From NCBI GenBank assembly GCA_019347675.1, contig JAHWKW010000007.1, positions 62,001-126,000 of the forward strand: a stretch of DNA of 64,000 nucleotides. The letters are read 5' to 3'. Position numbers and translations under genes: made by a program. The notes under the pieces were generated by a model that was given only the letters and a program-made list of their open reading frames with translations, did no database searches and was not told where the DNA came from. This document shows positions 25,713 through 34,796 of this stretch, in pieces. Source of the DNA: Actinomycetota bacterium (GTDB lineage: Bacteria; Actinomycetota; Nitriliruptoria; Nitriliruptorales; JAHWKO01). Position 1 is the stretch's first letter; each line of letters starts with the position of its first letter.

Positions 25713-27125
25713 CTACCGAATCACCGATCGGAAGATGCGCAGCAGCCGGTCGACGTGCGCCTCGAAGGTGAAGTCGAGCGCTTGGGTTGCGACCGCGCCG
25801 CGGCACCGGCTCATCTGCTCCGTGTCGTGCAGCTTCGCCGCCAGATCATCGACGTCGTCGTAGAGGATCCCGATCCCGCGTTCCGCGACGAGGTCCTGAA
25901 CCGCCACGGCTGAGCCGGGGCTCGCCTGCTGCAGGACCGGGACACCGGCCGCCACCAGAACGGACAGGCGCGCGGGCGCGTTCAGGTCGTTCCACGTCGC
26001 GCAGGTGAGGTCCCCGCGGTTGCTGCTGGCGACCCGGTGCATCCAACCGGCGTCGTACTGCGCCAGCTCGGCCGCCCAGCTGCGCTGGTCGACGTGCGGG
26101 TGGATGTGCAGGTGGTCGGGGGCGGCCGCGACCGCGTCGTCGATCCAGGTCGCCCACGCCCCTTTCGGGCCCGGGCCCCGGACCAGCCCGTAGAGGTGCA
26201 TGTGGATGCGGTGGGCGGCGAGCTGCCCGACGAGCGCGGCGTCGAGTCCCACCGGGCGCCCAAGCGCCACGGTGTGGATCTCGCCGTCGACGTCCGAGAG
26301 TCGGGGGCGGGGCGCTCCGTCGAACCAGTCGCACTTGGGCAGGTCGCCGTCGACGACGTGCGTGGTGGTGGGGTCGCGTGCCCCCGGCAGGGCGGCCTCG
26401 AACCAGTCGCGTTCGAGGGCGGTGGAGTAGATCACAGCGTCCGCGTGGCGGTGCAGGTCCGCGAGCAGCGGCCAGGTTCCCCGCACGAGGCAGCGCTGTG
26501 GCGCCTCCTTGAAGTGCCACACCAGCGGCACGCCGAGGTCAGCGTCGAGGATCGCGTGGACGAGCGGAACGGCCCGCCAGTTCAGCAGGCCGTAAATCAC
26601 GTCGGGTCGCAAGTCGCGGATGGCCTCGCGCCACCCGCTGTCCGGGAGGTCACGGACGTGGCCGAACGGGAGCGGCCCCACGGTCTGGTCGGCTAGGGGG
26701 TCTTCGATCCACAGGCCGTGCAGCTGGTGGCCGCGCTCTTCGAACGCCAGGACGCGCTCTGGGTTGAACGCCAACTCCCCGGCCAGGACGATCCGCAACC
26801 CGTCGGGGTCGGGGTGGTGGCGGCGGCCACGGAACCGCGCGTACAACCCGTGTTCGTCGATCGGCCAGCTGTCACGGGACTCGAACCGCAGTGGCGTCGC
26901 GATGCGGTACCGGCGGCGGAAGGTGTTCAGGCCGCCGTCGTGCGTCTCGCGCAACGTACGGTGACGCTGACCGGGGTGGCGGACCCATTCGCACGTGACT
27001 CGTCCGGTGCTGATCGTCCTTCCGCGGCCACGCAACCGGCGCCAGAACAACCGGTCGAGATCATCGCTCTCCACCTCGTCGCGTTCGGTCCAGCGGTCGG
27101 TGCCTGCCCGGTGCATCACCTGCAC
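25713..27125 (-). pseudogene. GT4-like glycosyltransferase part of a broken GT2-GT4 gene
   Basis: A 470-codon frame whose first ~110 residues (QVMHRAGTDRWTERDEVESD, GRVTCEWV, NTFRRRYR) belong to the C-terminal part of a GT2-type enzyme. The remainder is a GT4-like (GT-B) domain: IVLAGELAFNPERVLAFEER, GPLPFGHVRDLPDSGWREA, PDVIYGLLNW, PLVWHFKEAPQRCL. In related actinobacterial proteins that I recall, the GT2 and GT4 parts are one chain of more than 600 residues. Here the first ATG follows a frame break at about 27150, so this half has no start of its own. It may still be expressed at low level. Confidence 0.6.
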
Positions 27126-27597
27126 CAGTTGGAGGCCGTCGGTGGCGGCGCCCCGCGCCGGGGACCAACGCCAGGACGACCTCGGGATCGTCGAAGCAGA
27201 CCGCCAGCGTGGACAGGTGCTCGGCGTCGATCACGTCGTCGGACGGGAGGTAGGCGATCAGCGGCGCTCGTGCGAGATCGAGGCCGACGTTGCATGCGGT
27301 CCCCAGCCCGTGGTTGGTCGCGAGCCGGACGTGATGGATGCGCTGATCGGCCGCAAGACCCGCGATGGTCTGCGGCGTGGCGTCGAGGGAGCCGTCGTCG
27401 ACGATCACCAGCTCCCATTCGGTGAGGGTCTGACGGCGCAGGCTCGCGACCGCACGCGGCAGGAACGCCGCCTGCCCGTACGTGGGCATCACCACAGAGA
27501 CGGCGGGACGAGGCGCCGCCACGCCGCCACCGGATTCGTCTCGCCGGCCGTCTGGCGGCCGGGCCCCCGCCGCGATCGCCGTTCTCCGATCGGTCAC
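27061..27597 (-). pseudogene. GT2-like N-terminal half of the broken glycosyltransferase
   Basis: A 178-codon frame beginning at GTG. Residues 30-140 are a GT2 (GT-A) catalytic core: VSVVMPTYGQAAFLPRAVAS, WELVIVDDGSLDATPQ, GLGTACNVGLDLARAPLIAY, and LPSDDVI with the metal-binding Asp pair. After ALVPGAG the frame runs into Arg/Pro-rich nonsense, while the overlapping frame picks up GLQLVQVMHRAG, the expected continuation. About 20-30 residues also seem to be missing at the junction, so the lesion is probably a small deletion that changed frame. A sequencing error cannot be excluded. Confidence 0.6.
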
Positions 27598-27813
27598 CGA
27601 CCGCCGACCGTAGCTCCACGCCGCGCCGTGTTCGTACAGTGCGGGTCGCCGTGGTCGAAGCGGGCCTCGCCCTCGACGGATGCCGCGAGGACTGCCCCGA
27701 GCCCGACCGCGTCGAGGGTGTCGCCTGCTGTCTCAAGCCACGCTGACGTCGCCGCAACCACATGGAACCATGCGGTGTGCTAGGCGTATCGCAATATCCG
27801 AGGAGGCCGGAAG

Positions 27814-28320
27814 ATGAGTCGTGGGGTGATCGACGAGGTGGTGGAGGCCAACCGGCGGGTGGCCGCAGGTGTTGCAACCAGCCTGTCGTCCCGACCGGCG
27901 CGCGCATTGGCGATCGTCGTCTGCATGGATGCGCGGATCGATCCCCTCGTGGACTTCGGCCTCGCCCGAGGCGACGTCCACGTCATCCGCAACGCCGGTG
28001 GGCGGGTCACCGAGGACGTCTTGCGTTCGCTCGCGGCGTCGTGGTACTTCCTCGACAGCGGCGCGGTCATGGTGGTGCACCATACGGACTGTGGGATGTT
28101 CACCTCGGATCCCGACGAGCCGCGCCGCCAGCTGGAGCGGATGGCGGGTTCGGACCTCGGCGACGTCGATCTCCTGGCGTTCACCGACGAGGACGGGTCG
28201 GTGCGTGAGGATGTCGACAAGATCCGCTCCTGGTCGCTCACTCCACAGGACACCGAAGTACGCGGGTTCGTCTACGACCTGGGGAGCGGCCTCCTGCGCG
28301 AGGTGGCCGGCGATACGTGA
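27814..28320 (+). CDS. beta-class carbonic anhydrase-like protein
   Basis: The 168-residue protein has the beta-carbonic anhydrase zinc site: CMDARID (Cys and the Asp-Arg dyad) near residue 37 and HHTDCGM (His and Cys ligands) near residue 89, with VIRNAGGR between them. It is a short member like the mycobacterial Rv1284 type, which reversibly hydrates CO2 in the cytoplasm. GAGGAGG precedes the ATG, and AT-rich CGCAATATCC just before may be the -10 region. The gene stands alone, directly followed by a convergent membrane-protein gene. Confidence 0.9.
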   Translation: MSRGVIDEVVEANRRVAAGVATSLSSRPARALAIVVCMDARIDPLVDFGLARGDVHVIRNAGGRVTEDVLRSLAASWYFLDSGAVMVVHHTDCGMFTSDPDEPRRQLERMAGSDLGDVDLLAFTDEDGSVREDVDKIRSWSLTPQDTEVRGFVYDLGSGLLREVAGDT

Positions 28321-28713
28321 TCAGGGCCGGCCGAAGGCCTCACGCCCCGCTGGAGTGAGCAGCACAACGAGCGCGGCGGCGCTCACGGCCATCACGACCG
28401 CGCTGATCCATCCGCGGAACGGGAACGCCGCCGACAGGAACGCCAGACCGTTGACGACGAGGCCCGCCCACCACGCCCACCGGGCGACGACGAGCGCGCC
28501 CGCGGCGACGACCGCGTAGAGCAACGCACCGACGGCGAACCCGATCGCCACGGGCAGGATCATCCGGCCCGGGCCCAGATCCTCGATGACCGGGATCCCG
28601 AGGCCGAGGTGGGCCAGCATCATCACCGCCGACCCGACGACCCCCAGAAGGGCCAGAACGGCAACGGCCGTGGCGGCAGGAGGTCGCGTCGAGGACGGGG
28701 TGTGAGTCGCCAT
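28321..28713 (-). CDS. four-helix membrane protein of unknown function
   Basis: The 130-residue protein has four hydrophobic segments (VAVLALLGVVGSAVMMLAHL, LPVAIGFAVGALLYAVVAAG, WWAGLVVNGLAFLSAAF, AVVMAVSAAALVVLLTPAG) and short loops. It ends with GREAFGRP, a tail often seen in small actinobacterial membrane proteins. Its stop codon abuts the stop of the carbonic anhydrase gene. No family name can be given. Confidence 0.65.
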   Translation of the reverse strand: MATHTPSSTRPPAATAVAVLALLGVVGSAVMMLAHLGLGIPVIEDLGPGRMILPVAIGFAVGALLYAVVAAGALVVARWAWWAGLVVNGLAFLSAAFPFRGWISAVVMAVSAAALVVLLTPAGREAFGRP

Positions 28714-28944
28714 GGGATCCGAGGTTACCGACCGACACCCGACTGGGAGAACCGTGCAGACGCGCGTCGGCCCTCCACGATCGCCTCGACCGACGCCCCA
28801 CGGTCGAGGTCACCACACCGACCGCGAATCGTCCGGCGTTGAAGTAACGTTTCGACGGCCTCGATCCGGCTGTTGCTCGATCCGCCCTCCGAGCGGATCG
28901 CGGGCGGGACGAGACCAGGACAAGCGGCACGAGAGGTCATGGGC

Positions 28945-30777
28945 ATGGCAACCACCACTATCCGACGTCGTTGCGTGGTGGCGGGCTCGGCGATCGCCTT
29001 GCTTCTCGCCTGGGTGGTGGCGCCCTCCGGGGCGGCCGCGCACCCGGGAGCACACCCCGGGGGCGAGCAACACAACGACGGGTTGGGGGTCCGGGTCAAC
29101 TCACCTCAGGACCTGGCCGGCTTCTTCCCCGCCGTCCAGTGGGGCGGCACCGCACCGGTTGACGATCAGACCGCCGACGTGGTCTACGCCGGCACCGGTT
29201 GCACGCCGGCGAGCTACTCGCCGGTCTTGGACAACATCCGGGGCAACATCGCTCTCGTCGACTCCAGGGTGAGCGCCACGAACTCCGCGGACGAGTGCCC
29301 GACCTACACCTTCCTCCAGAAGGTGCAGTCCGCCCAGCAGGCGGGCGCCATCGGGTTCGTCCAGATCCCTGGCGAGGGCGAGGATCCCACGAGCAACGCC
29401 ACCGCGGTCTCCGCCGACATCCCTGCGCTCGAGGTTGATCGCACCGCCGAGGTACTCGCCGTGCGCGATGCGGTCATCGCGTGGACGCAGGGCACCGAGG
29501 GAGCGACGGCGGTCAACGTCACGTTCACGAAGCCAGCGCCGTTGGAAGCGATGGCGAACGTCCCGTGTGACAACGGCAAGGCTGGGCCGTTCGAGTGCGA
29601 CGGCATCGACCTGCTGTCGTTCGTGCCGCAGGAGGAGTTCAACGGCGCGGGCATCAGCGACCTCTGGGGGTGGACCGATCCTGAGAGCGGTGACGAGTAC
29701 GTCATCATCGGCAAGACCAACGGCGTCGGCTTCTTCCGGGTGACCGACCCGACCGCGCCCGTCTACCTCGGTGAGCTGCCGAACCCGGCGCTCCTCCACG
29801 CGACGTGGCACGACATCAAGGTGTACGCGGATCACGCGTTCATCGTGAGCGAGTCGGAGCCGCACGGCATGACGGTGTTCGACCTCACCCGGCTGCGCGA
29901 TGTGATGGAGCCCCAGGAGTGGGACCCGGATGCCCACTACCGGCTCAACGACGCGGCGCACAACGTCGTGATCAACGAGGACACGGGCTACGCGTACATC
30001 GTCGGCGGCAACGAGGGGAGCGTCGTGCCCGACCAGTGCCTGTCGGGTCTGCACATGGTCGACGTCCGAGAGCCGAAGAACCCCACGTTCGCCGGTTGCT
30101 ACATAGAAGAGGGCGGTCCCGGGACGGCCGCTCGGTCCGTTGGGGGACCGGTCGAGGAGAACTCACCGGCCGCGTACGTCCACGACGCGCAGTGCGTGAT
30201 CTACAACGGTCCCGACGACCGCTACTTCGGCCGTGAGATCTGCTTCAACTCGGCGGAGAACAAGGTCGTCATCGTCGACGTGACCGACAAGCTGCTGCCG
30301 GTGACGTTGGGCGTGACCGACTACCCGATGGTCGGCTACACCCACCAGGGCTGGCTCACCGAGGACCACGCCTACCTGCTCGTCAACGACGAGCTCGACG
30401 AGGTGACCTACGAGGAGATCGAGAACACCCGGACGGTCGTGTTCGACGTGACCGACCTGGAGAACCCGAAGGTCCACTTCGAGCACTTCCACGAGACGAC
30501 GTCGATCGACCACAACAACTACGTCCACAACGGGTTCGTGTACCAGTCGAACTACACGGCCGGACTGCGGGTGCTCGACACGTCCGGTGTGGCGGAGCAG
30601 ACCCTGCGCGAGATCGGCTTCTTCGACACCTACCCGACGCACAACAATCCGACGTTCGACGGGACGTGGTCCAACTACCCGTTCTTCGGGTCCGGCACGA
30701 TCGCGGTGAGCGGCATCGAAGAGGGCCTGTTCCTGCTGAGGCTCGCCGAGGACGTGCCCAAGGGCGGGCCCTCGTAG
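28945..30777 (+). CDS. exported LVIVD-repeat (choice-of-anchor B type) protein with PA domain
   Basis: The 610-residue protein has a signal peptide ending SGAAA-HP. Residues ~45-200 resemble a protease-associated (PA) domain (GCTPASYSPVLDNIRGNIAL, FLQKVQSAQQAGAIGFV). The rest is a beta-propeller-like LVIVD repeat region: GVGFFRVTDPTAPVYLGELP, LHMVDVREPKNPTFAGCY, VVIVDVTDKLLPVTLG, VVFDVTDLENPKVHFEH, LRVLDTSGVAEQTL. Such proteins are secreted and often dominate spent medium, but the function is unknown. No anchor remains at the C-terminus. ATG 28945 is preferred over 28939 because GAGAGG is better spaced. Confidence 0.85.
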   Translation: MATTTIRRRCVVAGSAIALLLAWVVAPSGAAAHPGAHPGGEQHNDGLGVRVNSPQDLAGFFPAVQWGGTAPVDDQTADVVYAGTGCTPASYSPVLDNIRGNIALVDSRVSATNSADECPTYTFLQKVQSAQQAGAIGFVQIPGEGEDPTSNATAVSADIPALEVDRTAEVLAVRDAVIAWTQGTEGATAVNVTFTKPAPLEAMANVPCDNGKAGPFECDGIDLLSFVPQEEFNGAGISDLWGWTDPESGDEYVIIGKTNGVGFFRVTDPTAPVYLGELPNPALLHATWHDIKVYADHAFIVSESEPHGMTVFDLTRLRDVMEPQEWDPDAHYRLNDAAHNVVINEDTGYAYIVGGNEGSVVPDQCLSGLHMVDVREPKNPTFAGCYIEEGGPGTAARSVGGPVEENSPAAYVHDAQCVIYNGPDDRYFGREICFNSAENKVVIVDVTDKLLPVTLGVTDYPMVGYTHQGWLTEDHAYLLVNDELDEVTYEEIENTRTVVFDVTDLENPKVHFEHFHETTSIDHNNYVHNGFVYQSNYTAGLRVLDTSGVAEQTLREIGFFDTYPTHNNPTFDGTWSNYPFFGSGTIAVSGIEEGLFLLRLAEDVPKGGPS

Positions 30778-31116
30778 CCGGACCCAGCCGGTCGCGGCGG
30801 GCCGCCAGGACGAGACGGCCACGAGGACTGAAACAGGGGTAGCTCGTCGGGGCGCTTCGCTGCGTCGACCCACCCGGGGACGCTCAGCGTGACCGGACCG
30901 GCTGCCGCGTCGCCGTCCCTACTGCCAGGTGTCCGACCGGCGCGACGCGTCGCAGACTTGTTCGCATCGGCCAGCTCGCGCGCAGCCTGACCCGGCCGGT
31001 GCGATGCCAAGTCGCGCCAGTCGATACGGACGGCGTGTGTCGGAACACCCCCGCGACGCCGCTGCCACGTGCGAGTTCGGGATCCGAAACACGCCTCGGA
31101 GCAGGGCCTTCTCGGG
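30778..31116. other. 339-bp gap without a recognised gene
   Basis: Both strands were read. The open frames here are short and have no family resemblance, a good ribosome site or hairpin. It probably contains the transcription end of the LVIVD gene. Confidence 0.5.
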
Positions 31117-31187
31117 AGCGGGTGAGGGGAATCGAACCCCCGTTCCGAGCTTGGGAAGCTCGTGTTCTACCATTGAACTACACCCGC
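31117..31187 (-). tRNA. tRNA-Gly (anticodon CCC)
   Basis: Read on the minus strand, the acceptor stem GCGGGTG pairs with CACCCGC. The D arm contains TAGTTCAATGGTAGA. The anticodon stem CGAGC/GCTCG encloses the loop TTCCCAA, so the anticodon is CCC, decoding GGG. The T arm is GGGGGTTCGATTCCCCT. The 71 bases exclude CCA, which is not encoded. The minor-box Gly tRNA fits the high GC content. Confidence 0.95.
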
Positions 31188-31266
31188 GAGAGCGCTGAGG
31201 GTACCCGGGGCGCGCTCCAGACGGCAACAGTCGTTGCGTGGCGCCCCGTCGAAGGAAGGTCGCCGC

Positions 31267-31857
31267 GTGATCCTCTCGGACCGGACCCTGCGCGAGGCGC
31301 TCAGCACGGGGCGGATCGCGGTCGATCCGCTGTCCGACGACGCGATCCAGCCGTCCAGCGTGGACGTGCGACTCGACGACACGTTCCGCGTCTTCCACAA
31401 CCACCGGTACCCGTTCATCGACGTCCGCGCCGACCAACCCGACCTGACCGAGGTGGTGAAGGTCCCCGGCGACGAGCCGTTCGTCCTGCATCCTGGCGAG
31501 TTCGTCCTCGGCGCGACGCTCGAGCAGGTCCGTCTCCCCGACGACCTGGTCGCCCGCCTGGAGGGCAAGTCGTCGCTTGGTCGCCTGGGACTGTTGATCC
31601 ACTCCACCGCCGGGTTCGTCGATGCCGGCTTCGAGGGGTACCTCACCCTGGAGCTGTCGAATGTCGCCACCTTGCCGATCGCGATCTACCCGGGCATGAA
31701 GGTCGGGCAGTTGGCCTTCTTCCAACTCGACCGCCCCGCCGAGCACCCCTACGGCTCGCGCGAGGTCGGTTCCAAGTACCAGGGCCAGCGCGGTCCGACC
31801 GCCAGCCGGTTCCACCTCAACTTCCTCGACGGCGAGCGCTTTCCAGACGGCCTCTGA
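31267..31857 (+). CDS. dcd: dCTP deaminase (possibly bifunctional with dUTPase)
   Basis: Makes dUTP, and in some lineages dUMP directly, from dCTP as the thymidylate precursor. The 196-residue protein matches the trimeric Dcd family: [12 protein letters not shown]-type start, [30 protein letters not shown]-type motif ([20 protein letters not shown]) with catalytic Ser and Arg, [11 protein letters not shown] and the C-terminal [13 protein letters not shown]. The mycobacterial enzyme is bifunctional, which may apply here. The GTG start follows AAGGAAGG. The gene is divergent from the tRNA-Gly gene. Confidence 0.95.
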   Translation: MILSDRTLREALSTGRIAVDPLSDDAIQPSSVDVRLDDTFRVFHNHRYPFIDVRADQPDLTEVVKVPGDEPFVLHPGEFVLGATLEQVRLPDDLVARLEGKSSLGRLGLLIHSTAGFVDAGFEGYLTLELSNVATLPIAIYPGMKVGQLAFFQLDRPAEHPYGSREVGSKYQGQRGPTASRFHLNFLDGERFPDGL

Positions 31858-31997
31858 ACACGGCCACGCACGACCCCGATGCTGCCCGGCACGCCCGTTC
31901 TCGACGCCCCGGATCCGCGCTCGGCACGCCCCCGCGCCCGCGCACCCTGCGCGCTACGCACGCGAACCCGTGTGCGCGCCCCGCGCACGTCGCGCTA

Positions 31998-32033
31998 AGT
32001 ACTATTGACGCTACTGTGCGTAGGTCCGATGCT
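31998..32033 (+). promoter_or_regulatory. AT-richer promoter candidate with inverted repeat upstream of the first bldD-like gene
   Basis: AGTA (31998-32001), ten bases, TACT (32012-32015) form an inverted repeat. It overlaps a possible -10 TACTAT (32000-32005) and a possible -35 TTGACG (32005-32010) that has GATGCT 17 bases on. BldD operators are loosely AGTGA/TCAC inverted repeats, and BldD represses its own gene in Streptomyces, so autoregulation is conceivable. The motif match is weak. Confidence 0.3.
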
Positions 32034-32120
32034 TCGCGGCCAGCGCTGCTCCGCAGCGAGTCAGGCGCCCGTCGCCACGAACCGGCGGGCGCGATGGACG
32101 GTACGGATGGGAGGCGGGGC

Positions 32121-32630
32121 GTGGGTGAGGCAACCGGCGGGTACCAGGCACGGCTGGGGCAGCGGCTCCGTTCGATCCGTCGCCAGCAGGCGCTGAGCCT
32201 GCAACAGGTCGAGCAGCGCAGCGGCGGACGCTGGAAGGCGGTTGTGGTCGGCGCCTACGAGCGAGGTGATCGCGCCATTTCGACAGCCAAGCTGGCGGAG
32301 CTCGCGGGCTTCTACGGGGTCCCACCTTCTGAACTGGTCGCTCAGCCACCGACACGCTCGGCTGCTGACCAGCCGTCTGGCCGCGGCCGGATGGTGATCG
32401 ACCTCACCCGGCTCTCGGATGAGCGGCTCGGCGACGATTACGGGGCGATCTCACGCTACGCCTCGACCATCCAGCTGCGGCGCGGCGACTACAACGGCCG
32501 GGTGCTGACCATGCGTGACGGTGACGTGTGGTCCCTGGCCGCCATGATGGGAGTCTCCTCCGGGGAGCTGCTCCAAAGACTCACCGAGGACGGGGTGCTC
32601 CCTCCACGTGAGGATCCCGTCGGGGCCTGA
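32121..32630 (+). CDS. BldD-like transcriptional regulator (first of two)
   Basis: A 169-residue protein with the two-domain BldD layout. Residues 9-72 are an XRE-type helix-turn-helix (RLGQRLRSIRRQQALSLQQV, WKAVVVGAYERGDRAIS, GFYGVPPSEL). The C-terminal domain contains RGD (121-123), eight residues, then RDGD (132-135), matching the RxD-x8-RxxD signature by which Streptomyces BldD binds tetrameric c-di-GMP. BldD holds back development and sporulation genes there; the targets here are unknown. The GTG is chosen because GGGAGG lies just upstream, though the frame is open much earlier. It is 145 bases ahead of a paralogue. Confidence 0.88.
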   Translation: MGEATGGYQARLGQRLRSIRRQQALSLQQVEQRSGGRWKAVVVGAYERGDRAISTAKLAELAGFYGVPPSELVAQPPTRSAADQPSGRGRMVIDLTRLSDERLGDDYGAISRYASTIQLRRGDYNGRVLTMRDGDVWSLAAMMGVSSGELLQRLTEDGVLPPREDPVGA

Positions 32631-32775
32631 CGCACGGCTGATCGCCCGGCAGCATGCTGCATCGACCACCGTCCGTTTGGCGTAGTCTGGGAAGCGCGGC
32701 GCGGGGCCAGCGACTCAGGACGTGCACGCGCGTCATCGCGTCGACGGCCGTGCCGCGCTACCGGGAGCCAGCAGC

Positions 32776-33264
32776 GTGGACGCAGAGCACTACCAGATCG
32801 AACTCGGCAAGCGGCTACGCGCGATCCGTCAGCAGCAGGATCTCACGCTTCAGCAGGTCGAGGATCGCAGCGAGGGCAAGTGGAAGGCGGTGGTGGTCGG
32901 CGCCTACGAGCGCGGCGACCGGGCCATCTCCGCCGCCAAGCTCGCCAACCTCGCCGACTTCTACGGCGTGCCGGTGGCCGAACTGCTCCCCGAGGCGCCG
33001 ACCGAGCAGGTCAGCGCCGGCGACGTTCCCCGCGGCCGTCGGGTCGTCCTCGACCTCACCCGGCTGTCGGACCAGGACGTCGACCCGTCACTGCGCCCCG
33101 TGACCCGGTACGCGACCACCATCCAGCTGCAACGCGGTGACTACAACGGTCGGGTGCTGACGCTCCGTGAAGACGACGTCCGGGCGCTGGCGGTCGCCTT
33201 GGGGCTGACCGCAGAAGGACTCATCGCACGCCTCGGTGAGCAGGACATCCTCGCCCGTACGTGA
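32776..33264 (+). CDS. BldD-like transcriptional regulator (second of two)
   Basis: A 162-residue paralogue, about 60% alike by eye to the preceding protein. The DNA-binding domain (KRLRAIRQQQDLTLQQVED, WKAVVVGAYERGDRAIS, DFYGVPVAELLPE) is closer to Streptomyces BldD than the first copy. The c-di-GMP signature is RGD (120-122), eight residues, REDD (131-134). The GTG at 32776 follows GGGAGCC weakly; an alternative GTG lies 54 bases upstream. The two genes arose by duplication and have their own upstream gaps, so they may be separately controlled or repress each other. Confidence 0.9.
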   Translation: MDAEHYQIELGKRLRAIRQQQDLTLQQVEDRSEGKWKAVVVGAYERGDRAISAAKLANLADFYGVPVAELLPEAPTEQVSAGDVPRGRRVVLDLTRLSDQDVDPSLRPVTRYATTIQLQRGDYNGRVLTLREDDVRALAVALGLTAEGLIARLGEQDILART

Positions 33265-33294
33265 ACCCACACCGGGTCCGCAGGAGCTTGCGTC

Positions 33295-33816
33295 GTGCAG
33301 CAGCGGATCGAGTCCTCCCCTGCCGGCCGCGTCGTGCTGTCGGCGTTCCTGGTGCTCGTCGTGGCTGCCGTGGTCGTCACCGGCGTCCCGGGGTCCGTCG
33401 TGCCCCAGGGCGAGCGCTGGGCCCGACCGGTCGTCGAGGTCACCGGCCTCGACCAGAACTGGGAGGTCTTCGCCCCTGATCCGCGTCGTGTGACCGTGGC
33501 CTTCGAGGCGCGGATCGAGTACGCCGATGGCACCACGACCGTGTGGCGACCACCCGACGACGGACCGGCGCTGGGCACCTACCGGCGCTACCGGTGGCGG
33601 AAGTGGGTCGAGAACGTCCGTGCCGACGCCTTCGCCGGGGTGCTGTGGGAGCCGACTGCCCGGTGGCTGATGCGGATGCACGACGCTCCGCAGCGCCCGG
33701 TGCGGCGGGTGACGCTGGTCCGACGGTGGGTCGCGATCACACGACCCGGCACCGCGAGCCCCGAGCCCTCGTGGAAGGAGGAGGGCTTCTACGTCATGGA
33801 GTCGAGCGAGGTGTGA
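33295..33816 (+). CDS. DUF5819-like protein paired with the HTTM gene
   Basis: A 173-residue protein with one N-terminal membrane segment (VVLSAFLVLVVAAVVVTGVPG), then GLDQNWEVFAPDPRRVTVAF. The 'qNW.lFAP.P' block is the hallmark I associate with DUF5819 proteins, which commonly sit next to HTTM genes. The rest is basic and soluble, probably outside the membrane. It ends 31 bases before the HTTM start, so co-translation is likely. The function of the pair is unknown. Confidence 0.7.
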   Translation: MQQRIESSPAGRVVLSAFLVLVVAAVVVTGVPGSVVPQGERWARPVVEVTGLDQNWEVFAPDPRRVTVAFEARIEYADGTTTVWRPPDDGPALGTYRRYRWRKWVENVRADAFAGVLWEPTARWLMRMHDAPQRPVRRVTLVRRWVAITRPGTASPEPSWKEEGFYVMESSEV

Positions 33817-33871
33817 GCGGTTGCCCGGGAGCCGCCGGAGCCGGGACGTGAGCGGTCGCCTGGGAGCCGCG
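33813..33871 (+). repeat. 35-bp-spaced imperfect duplication at the DUF5819/HTTM junction
   Basis: GTGAGCGG, then a T/C-variable stretch, then GGGAGCCGC occurs twice, starting at 33813 and 33848. The first copy contains the stop codon of the DUF5819-like gene. The second provides the GTG start of the HTTM gene. Confidence 0.65.
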
Positions 33872-34783
33872 TGGGGCACGTGGACACGGTTCTGGTTCGA
33901 ACCGGTCTCCACCTCCACGCTCGCGCTGGTCCGTGTGGGGTTCGGCCTGGTCCTGACCGGGTGGACGCTGTCGCTGGCCGCGGACCTGCGCGCCTTCTTC
34001 GGGCCCGGCGGATCGCTCGCTGCGCCCCCGTCCGCACCGTGGCGTTGGGGGCTGCTCCACGTCGCCAACACCGATGCCGCGGTCGTCGCCCTGTGGACGC
34101 TCCTGCTCGTCTCGGCGGTGGCGCTCACGGGCGGGGCGGGCACACGGGTCGCCGCCGTCGTCGCGTGGGTCGCGGTCCTGTCGTTGCAGCGGCGCAATCC
34201 CTACGTCTTCAACTCCGGCGACGTGCTCGTCCGCCAACTCAGCTTCCTCCTCGCGTTGGCTCCGGCCGGGGCGGCACTGTCGGTCGATCGCTTCGTGCGA
34301 CACCGCGACCGGTTCCTCGACCATCCCCGGCGGGCAGCCTGGCCTGTTCGCCTGATCCAGCTCAACCTCGCGTTCGGCTACGTCGTGTCGGTGTCGGCCA
34401 AGCTGAGCGGTGAGACGTGGACGGGCGGGACCGCCGTCGGGTACGTCTTGCGGATCGGCGACCTGCAGCGCTTCGCCGTCCCTGACCTGCTCCTCGACCA
34501 GCCCGTCGTGGTGACCCTGCTGACGTGGGGTGCGCTCGCGACGGAACTGGCGGTCGCGGTTCTGGTGTGGAACCGGCGGCTGCGCCCCGTGGTCCTGCTC
34601 CTCGGCGCGGTGATGCACGTCGCGATCGATCTGACGATCGAGGTCGGTTTCTTCAGCTACGCGGTGCTGGTGAGCTACCTCGCGTTCGTCCCGCCGGAGG
34701 CCGCCGACCGGGCCATCGCCTGGGTGTCCGACCGGTTCCGACGATCGGCCACGTCCGTCCGGGCGGCTACGGACTGTACTTGA
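33848..34783 (+). CDS. HTTM domain membrane protein (gamma-carboxylase-like fold)
   Basis: A 311-residue protein with about eight membrane segments. The start FWFEPVSTSTLALVRVGFGL and the interior NPYVFNSGDVLVRQLSFLLAL with KLSGETWTGGTAVGYVL are characteristic of HTTM (horizontally transferred transmembrane) proteins related to vitamin-K-dependent gamma-glutamyl carboxylase. The bacterial proteins mostly have unknown substrates. Starts at 33821 (TTG) and 33848 (GTG) are both possible; the latter begins nearer to the conserved region. Confidence 0.85.
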   Translation: MSGRLGAAWGTWTRFWFEPVSTSTLALVRVGFGLVLTGWTLSLAADLRAFFGPGGSLAAPPSAPWRWGLLHVANTDAAVVALWTLLLVSAVALTGGAGTRVAAVVAWVAVLSLQRRNPYVFNSGDVLVRQLSFLLALAPAGAALSVDRFVRHRDRFLDHPRRAAWPVRLIQLNLAFGYVVSVSAKLSGETWTGGTAVGYVLRIGDLQRFAVPDLLLDQPVVVTLLTWGALATELAVAVLVWNRRLRPVVLLLGAVMHVAIDLTIEVGFFSYAVLVSYLAFVPPEAADRAIAWVSDRFRRSATSVRAATDCT

Positions 34784-34796
34784 GTTCATCCGCTGC

